Shown piece by piece: positions 57,342-64,000 of a stretch of DNA of 64,000 bases. How positions within the stretch are numbered: the first letter of the stretch is position 1; every line of letters starts with the position of its first letter. The position numbers and the translations under genes are program-made. The notes below the pieces were generated by a model that was given only the letters and a program-made list of their open reading frames with translations, was not told the origin of the DNA and did no database searches. The stretch comes from Macquaria australasica (Eukaryota; Chordata; Actinopteri; Centrarchiformes; Percichthyidae): positions 58,230-122,229 of the forward strand of contig SEMN01001032.1 of NCBI GenBank assembly GCA_005408345.1. Direction: 5' to 3'.

Positions 57342-57867
57342 AACAGAACACCTTTAATAACAATTACAAACATTTAGTATCCGGATCAGAACTTCATCAG
57401 GGTCCATTTGATATACTTTTTCCACCGCCAATGTAATTGCCTCAATAACCATAAAAGGGAGTAAAAAGATAAAAAAAACAAGATTTATAACAGTTCAGTA
57501 AATCCTGAGACTGCTCCACCCTCAGGGAGCGTCCCAACTGTTTAACTGACTGGAACAGATGAATCTAGTTTTCCTTAGAGGATTATAGTTAATAACCATT
57601 AAAGGCAAAATTATACTGTATACCACTTCATAAACAATTTAACATCTTTATCAGAGAGAGAATGCGCTGTATCTACAAATGCTTAAGCAATCCAGCAGAT
57701 ATACAACTTGTCAGGTGTCGTGACAGCATCTAGAAGACATAAAAGAGACGTGATTTTCCACAATTTCAACAGCTCCATAAACATAAAGATAACAAACCAT
57801 GACGTGGTAGCCCATATATGAGATATTTTTAAATGAGGGTGTGTTTCGAGGACGCTTACCCATCCAT

Positions 57868-59168
57868 TCAGAAAATGCCTTGCTCCTTCCTGCGGTCAAT
57901 ATCTCTCTTCAGCTGGCAGGTGGCACAGACTGGACAGCACATGACCACCATGAAGTCCTTACACAGTGAGCCCTGGAAACACAAGCAGTCCCTCTTAGAA
58001 GGTGCAGCCCATCGCGATGCACATTTCATCAGTGTTTTACACAGTTAACACTGTGAACTTCTATTGGACGGCGTGGGGTTACTGACACTGATCTGTATCA
58101 GAATTACTTTACTGCCAAATGCAACAACTTCTTAGGATTTTATGACTCTAGCCATGGAAATTTGAACAACCATGCATTTCTTCTTTCCTCTTCCATTAAT
58201 CATCTCACGACTCCTCAGATTTATCTGGTGACCCTTTGGAGGGGCCCGACCCCTCAGTTGGGAACCACTGGACTAAACTAGCTAACTGTAAATAAAGCAG
58301 TTAAAACTAGGTAATTGTATATAAAGTAGCTAAAACTAGTTAACTTTTTATAAAGTAGTTAAAACTAGCGAACTGTGTGTAAAGTAGGTAAAACTGGCTC
58401 CACTTCAAATAGCTACAACAGTAAAAACATTGATGCATCAGAATTAACAATAATGTCAGAAAAATAAAAATGAATCATTCACAGAGGCTTTTTTCCCCGG
58501 CAGAATGAGTACTTTTGATACTTTAAGTTCCACATGCTGATGAGACTAAGCAGGATTTTGAATGAAGGACTTTTACTTGTAATAAGTATTTGTACACTGT
58601 TACATCAGTACTTTTACTCAAATAAAGGATCTGAGTACTTCTTCCACCACGGCCCGGTAGCCCTACCATTGTTTTACAGTTTTATTCAGTCGGCCTAAAC
58701 TGGTATTAAGGACTCTATTCTTGTTCTGTAGTATACCTATATACTAGTGTTATAACCACAACTAAAGGTAGTACTATCATACTCAGTGTTACCTGACTAT
58801 AATGTTGCTGTTTTACTACGTAGTCCAAAGGGAGTTCTACAGTCAGCCAGCTCCATATATCTTCTGCAGACTTACTTTGATGTTGTATCTAGTCCTGTAG
58901 ACACTGCGGATGGGCATGCTCAGACCACACAGGCAGCACTCGTCCATGTCACTGGCAATGGAACAACCGAGGCAGGGGTAGCAGCACAGACCATAGCAGC
59001 CTGATTCAGAGAGAAATGACATGTATTAAAATCTAAATCTTGCATGTTTTTAATAAGATTTCCCAGTAAGGAGGAGTGCTCACAAGTTCCACAGTCATCG
59101 CAGAAATCACACAGGCCGGTCTGGAAGTCAGAGGGCTCGTATCTTCCTGGTTGGTTGGTCACAGCCAT
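57868..59168 (-). CDS. plac8: PLAC8-family cysteine-rich protein (placenta-specific 8 / ponzr-like)
   Basis: Three coding exons: 59168-59084, 59000-58876, 57972-57868. The total is 315 nt, 104 aa; mammalian PLAC8 is about 115 aa. The whole chain is one PLAC8 domain with 17 cysteines: N-terminal GRYEPSDFQTGLCDFCDDCG, the central CCYGLCCYPCLGCSIASDM block with the CCxxPC pattern of the family, MPIRSVYRTRYNIKGSLCKD, then CCPVCATCQLKRDIDRR and a short tail. In mammals PLAC8 acts in immune and epithelial cells; fish have several paralogues, so the exact orthologue (plac8.1, plac8.2 or ponzr) is undecided, although position next to cops4 supports plac8. The stop is followed 8 nt later by a donor (GGATGG|GTAAGCG at 57860), so the 3' UTR is split. 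Upstream, an acceptor at 59184 and a donor at 59381 define a noncoding first exon. Confidence 0.92.
58276..58650. repeat. Dispersed repeat copy with four 29-bp units (plac8 intron 2)
   Basis: Four diverged 29-bp units (ACTAGCTAACTGTAAATAAA.. type, 58278-58393) abut GTAAAACTGGCTCCACTTCA. They are followed by a body ending GGATCTGAGTACTTCTTCCACCAC. It is the same element as 61487-61760 in reverse orientation, and the units are the reverse complement of those in the 61753-64000 array. Confidence 0.8.
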
Positions 59169-59380
59169 GATCAGGATAATTCTCTGCGGGATGAAAAGGG
59201 TTTGTCACTGATGTTCGTTTGTTCTTATCACTGAAGAGCCAGGGCCTATTCTGTGGCCATTACTCCTGCATTTTCCCCCAGCAGAGATAACTCTAAATTA
59301 CACCTCTTTTGAACATCAAACAACATGGACACAAGTTATCAGTTTTGGGATTCAAGCAGTGGTTTGAAGGTAAAGCTTAC

Positions 59381-59500
59381 CAGATGGTGGGAGAGTTGAA
59401 GGAAAGAGTTGAAGAAACTGACAAAGGAGGCTCCTGGACGACAGATTGAGACTGGAGGCGGCGTGAGTCTTTATAACCGTTTAAAGCAGGTGACTAATGT
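59381..59500 (-). promoter_or_regulatory. plac8: plac8 promoter with TATA box and noncoding exon 1
   Basis: A donor CCATCTG|GTAAGC ends exon 1 at 59381. In gene sense TTATAAAG (59469-59476) is a TATA box that would place the start near 59440, giving a first exon of about 60 nt. Unlike the other promoters in the window this one is not CpG-rich, as expected for a tissue-restricted gene. Confidence 0.6.
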
Positions 59501-59989
59501 GGTTATGGACTTTATCACTTGCATTGTGAGATTTATTGTTTTCCCAGCAAAGAGGTCACTAACCACGCCTACACCAAGTCCACAATGCTGCAATAAACCT
59601 CAACTGTATTACATACTTCTCTTTTTACACATGTCATTTAGGGAACACACACTACATGTTTTATGTAAATGTAAACTTTAGAGGCAGATGTGAACTGTGG
59701 ATGATCTGAAAAAAATGAAGATTCAACTCCAACTTAAAAAAAATCTTTATAAGCCAATGAAGATGTTATTATTCATGAACTACAGTTTTAACAGCAGACG
59801 TAATCACTGGCCAGATAACTGATTATTGAACACCCACAGATTCAGAGCATCAAAAGACTTTTAGTTGATTTCTTTCATGGTTTGGCTGTTTTTCAACCAA
59901 ATTATGCTACAAAATAAATACACAAAATATGCTGAGCTATTGAGAATGAAATGTTATTAAAAAAGACAATATTTTGTACAAAGAAGCTT

Positions 59990-60320
59990 TTCAACTTTTT
60001 CGAAAATATTGTACTTTTTACTCCACTACATTTATTTGACTGCTTACTGATTCAGATTTTAAAAACCTATAATGAGCATATGAGATATGATTAAAATATA
60101 AAATCGCTAGAATCAGCTCCACCTTGGCAAACTACTACATTAAAATACATCATCAAGTATTAATGCATCAGTGATAATTATCCAGTGATGTAATATATAA
60201 CAATATAACCTTAACAGAGCAATTTAGCCTACTTTTGTAAATAATACTTTTTTTTGAATGCAGGACGTTTACTTGTATTTTTACAGAGTGGTATTGCTAC
60301 TTTTACTTAAGTAAAGGACC
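59990..60320. repeat. Dispersed fish repeat copy ('TACTTTTACTTAAGTAAAGG')
   Basis: It contains GTACTTTTTACTCCACTACA, ATCAGCTCCACCTTGGCAAA and TTGCTACTTTTACTTAAGTA, the same family as at 6933-7905 and 61487-61760. Beyond it, 60320-61190 shows nothing convincing; the plus open frame at 60691-60996 has no recognised relatives. Confidence 0.6.
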
Positions 60321-61189
60321 ACTGAACAAAGGTGGCACGTCACACACTTTTATTGTACGTATAGTATATTGTGCATACTATCTTGAAGGTTATCCAGCTG
60401 ACACACCTTGTCCTGATTCACAGCCGCAGAGAATATTACAAGTAATCTAAACTGAAATCACTTCTGAGAGAAGAGTACACAGGTCTAAAAGTCAAATGGG
60501 ATCTGGTGATTATATGTGCATGTTTTTTCTTGCAAAAATCACTTAAAAACTTCATGCATTTAAAAATCCTTGCTATGCTCCTTTCGGACACACGGTGGCA
60601 CTGCTTCCCACAAACTAGCCGAGACCTACTCAGGCTGTGTAGGAGAGCATGTAATGACGACCTGACTGTAATGATATAGGCTCCTACATAATGAGCAGCT
60701 TTAACTGGAACTCAGGAATAGGCATGATTTTCAATTTCCTACAGACTAAAGATAGACGTGGGCTAAATTACACCAAAATACACGAGGTTGCCATTAGCCT
60801 ACACTCCACAGCAGAGCAGACCCCTAAAATACTTTCACCAGATGAGAAGATCCAGCAAGTTAGACATCAAACTTTCAAACCGAATTACTTATTGGCAATA
60901 AATAAGAGCCTGGAACTATATGTCTTTGATTTATTTCAGGATACTACAGGGTTAAAATTAAAATCAGACAAACTTGTGTATGTTTTTTCAGCCTGACAGC
61001 AGTTTTCATTACTTAAATTCAAAGTAAGTGCCAAACAAATGTCAGAATATGTTCTTTTTTTTCTGATACTGTTCCTTGTTGATATTTGTGGTTGCTGGGT
61101 GATCATCTACTGTAGGTCATATCACCCTCTTCTGTACAGAATTACACCTAAAATAAGTGGATTTATACTGCAGAATATTACTATATGCC

Positions 61190-61760
61190 AGTGGTGGAAA
61201 GTACAATTTTGAGGTACTTGTACTTTACTTGAATACTTCTGTTTTATGCTTTAGTTACTAGTTACTTTTCAGATTAAAACCTACGATCAGTTTACAAAAT
61301 ATTGATGCATCGTTATAAACTACCCAGAAGTAGCTCATCCTCGACCACATTAAAGTAATGCCTACATGTTAACACATCAATAGTAATAATTCAGTAATAT
61401 AATTATGTAACACTGACAGGGGCCATTCTGCATAATGAGTATTTTTACTTTTGATACTGTAAGTATATTTTGTTCATTGGTGGAAGAAGTACACAGATCC
61501 TTTACTTAAGTAAAAGTATCAATACAGCAATGTACAAATACTCTGTTACAAGTAAAAGTTCTGCACTCAAAATCCTACTCAAGTAAAAGTAGAGAAGTAG
61601 TGTCAGCAAAATGTACTTAGAGTATCAAAAGTAAAAGTACTCATTCTGCAGTAAAATGTCTCCTGATATCTGATTATATCTGACATTATTAGATTGTTAA
61701 TACTAATACATCAATGTTAGAGCAGCATTTTACTGTTGTGGCTGCTCGAGGTGGAGCTAG
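61190..61760. repeat. Two adjacent copies of the dispersed 'GTGGAAGAAGTAC' repeat
   Basis: The first (61190-61480) starts CCAGTGGTGGAAAGTACAAT. The second (61487-61760) starts TGGTGGAAGAAGTACACAGA and runs through ATACAGCAATGTACAAATAC to CTCGAGGTGGAGCTAGTTTT, where the tandem array begins. GGTGGAGCTAG+TTTTAA is the same junction seen, inverted, at 58390-58405. Confidence 0.75.
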
Positions 61761-64000
61761 TTTTAACTGCGTATTATACAGTTAGTTAGTTTTAACTACT
61801 TTATATACAGTTAACTAGTTTTAACTGCTTTATATACAGTTAGTTTTAACTACGTATTATACAGTTAACTAGTTTTAACTGCTTTATATACAGTTAGTTT
61901 TAACTACGTATTATACAGTTAACTAGTTTTAACTGCTTTATATACAGTTAGTTAGTTTTAACTACGTATTATACAGTTAGCTAGTTTTAACTGCTTTATA
62001 TACAGTTAGCTAGTTTTAACTGCTTTATATACAGTTAGCTAGTTTTAACTGCTTTATATACAGTTAGCTAGTTTAACTGCTTTATATACAGTTAGCTAGT
62101 TTTAACTGCTTTATATACAGTTAGTTAGTTTTAACTACGTATTATACAGTTAACTGGTTTTAACTACCTTATATACAGTTAGTTTTAACTGCTTTATATA
62201 CAGTTAGCTAGTTTTAACTACTTTATATACAGTTAGTTAGTTTTAACTACTTTATATACAGTTAACTAGTTTTAACTGCTTTATATACAGTTAGCTAGTT
62301 TTAACTACTTTATATACAGTTAGTTAGTTTTAACTGCTTTATATAGTTAACTAGTTTTAACTACGTATTATACAGTTAGCTAGTTTTAACTGCTTTATAT
62401 ACAGTTAGCTAGTTTTAACTGCTTTATATACAGTTAGCTAGTTTTAACTGCTTTATATACAGTTAGCTAGTTTAACTGCTTTATATACAGTTAGCTAGTT
62501 TTAACTGCTTTATATACAGTTAGTTAGTTTTAACTGCTTTATGTACGGTTGTTGGTTTTGGCAGCATATAGTTAACTGGTTTTCTTCGTGTTATACCAGT
62601 TGGTTGGTTTTAACTTTGGCACATATACAGTTAACTGGTTTTAACTGCTTTATATACAGTTGTAGTTTTGGCTTTGCTTTATATACAGTTAGCTAGTTTT
62701 AACTGCTTTATATACAGTTAGTTAGTTTTAACTGCTTTATATACAGTTAGCTAGTTTTAACTGCTTTATATACAGTTAGCTAGTTTTAACTGCTTTATAT
62801 ACAGTTAACTAGTTTTAACTGCTTTATATACAGTTAGCTAGTTTTAACTGCTTTATATACAGTTAGTTAGTTTTAACTGCTTTATATAGTTAACTAGTTT
62901 TAACTGCTTTATATACAGTTAACTAGTTTTAACTGCTTTATATACAGTTAGCTAGTTTTAACTGCTTTATATACAGTTAGCTAGTTTTAACTGCTTTATA
63001 TACAGTTAACTAGTTTTAACTGCTTTATATACAGTTAGCTAGTTTTAACTACTTTATATACAGTTAGTTAGTTTTAACTGCTTTATATAGTTAACTAGTT
63101 TTAACTGCTTTATATACAGTTAGCTAGTTTAACTACGTATTATACAGTTAGCTAGTTTTAACTACGTATTATACAGTTAGCTAGTTTAACTGCTTTATAT
63201 ACAGTTAGCTAGTTTTAACTGCTTTATATACAGTTAGCTAGTTTTAACTGCTTTATATACAGTTAGTTAGTTTTAACTACGTATTATACAGTTAGCTAGT
63301 TTTAACTGCTTTATATACAGTTAGCTAGTTTTAACTACTTTATATACAGTTAGCTAGTTTAACTACGTATTATACAGTTAGCTAGTTTAACTACGTATTA
63401 TACAGTTAGCCAGTTTAACTACGTATTATACAGTTAGCTAGTTTTAACTGCTTTATATACAGTTAGCTAGTTTTAACTACTTTATATACAGTTAGTTAGT
63501 TTTAACTGCTTTATATACAGTTAGCTAGTTTAACTACGTATTATACAGTTAACTAGTTTTAAGTACTTTATATACAGTAGTTTTAACTGCTTTACTCTAA
63601 CCAGTTAGCTAGTTTAACTACTTTATGCACAGTTGATTGATTTTAACATTGTTAATACAGTTAGCTAGTTTTAACTGCTTTATATACAGTTAGCTAGTTT
63701 TAACTGCTTTATATACAGTTAACTAGTTTTAACTGCTTTATATACAGTTAGCTAGTTTTAACTACTTTATATACAGTTAGTTAGTTTTAACTGCTTTATA
63801 TACAGTTAGCTAGTTTAACTACGTATTATACAGTTAACTAGTTTTAACTACTTTATATACAGTAGTTTTAACTGCTTTATATACAGTTAGCTAGTTTTAA
63901 CTACTTTATATACAGTTAGTTAGTTTTAACTACGTATTATACAGTTAACTAGTTTTAACTACTTTATATACAGTTAGCTAGTTTTAACTACTTTATATAC
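61753..64000. repeat. 29-bp AT-rich minisatellite, about 77 units, runs off the window
   Basis: The unit is GCTAGTTTTAACTGCTTTAT+ATACAGTTA (29 bp), with GTTAG/GTTAAC variants at the joint, a 28-bp form lacking one T, and a variant core ACTACGTATTATACAG. The array is very homogeneous over at least 2.24 kb. One diverged patch is at about 62540-62670 and another at 63590-63660. AGTTAACTAGTTTTAACT is nearly self-complementary. No open frame or transcript signal is seen. Confidence 0.95.

Noticed and set aside
60691..60996. 101-residue plus-strand open frame in the 3' intergenic region
   Set aside because: No recognisable domain, no splice or promoter context; such a length is expected by chance in 64 kb. 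Conservation in another fish would change this.
1..64000. CRISPR arrays, operons, phage or plasmid systems
   Set aside because: Tandem repeats here lack unique spacers and all genes are spliced vertebrate genes; the DNA is plainly nuclear eukaryotic.

Overview
This is a stretch of a ray-finned fish (teleost) nuclear chromosome. The evidence is multi-exon genes with GT-AG introns of roughly 100 bp to 2 kb, CpG-rich promoters, vertebrate proteins recognisable to their last residues, and a dense load of fish-type DNA transposons (Tc1, hAT, many MITEs), LINE remnants, a tRNA-type SINE and minisatellites. I cannot name the species. No prokaryotic, viral or CRISPR feature is present.

Five genes could be reconstructed exon by exon, and every reading frame closes in phase. 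(1) tmem150c, minus, 7 coding exons, 256 aa, CDS 1772-5412. (2) sec31a, minus, 27 coding exons, 1374 aa, CDS 10617-29537. (3) lin54, minus, 13 coding exons, 810 aa, CDS 38167-46373. (4) cops4, plus, 10 exons, 406 aa, CDS 50010-55191. (5) a plac8-family gene, minus, 3 coding exons, 104 aa, CDS 57868-59168. From memory, the same order (TMEM150C, SEC31A, LIN54, COPS4, PLAC8) is found on human 4q21, so this is an old conserved block. SCD5 and THAP9, which I recall as interspersed in the human block, are not seen here. lin54 and cops4 are arranged head to head around two CpG-rich promoter regions. The genes are not one pathway: TMEM150C is a membrane protein, SEC31A is the outer COPII coat, LIN54 is the DNA-binding subunit of the DREAM/MuvB cell-cycle repressor, COPS4 is a COP9 signalosome subunit, and PLAC8 is a small cysteine-rich protein.

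Layout: 1-1.3 kb repeats; 1.3-5.9 kb tmem150c; 5.9-9.0 kb repeats, including a young MITE and a 112-bp exact copy of the first coding exon of tmem150c; 9.0-31.7 kb sec31a with many intronic MITEs; 31.8-34.6 kb a dead Tc1 element holding a LINE that holds a MITE; 34.6-38 kb mostly featureless DNA; 38-48 kb lin54; 49.0-49.9 kb a CpG-rich palindromic repeat abutting the cops4 promoter; 50-56 kb cops4; 57.3-59.5 kb plac8; 60-61.7 kb copies of one dispersed repeat; 61.75-64 kb (window end) a 29-bp minisatellite of about 77 units that grew inside a copy of that repeat.

The observations I rate highest are the exact exon copy flanked by a 7-bp duplication (8428-8557), the two near-identical MITEs carrying a conserved micro-ORF (6200 and 32117), the transposon-seeded minisatellite, the palindromic element and duplicated ETS/GC-box unit at cops4, and a CDE/CHR-like motif at the promoter of lin54, whose own product binds CHR elements.
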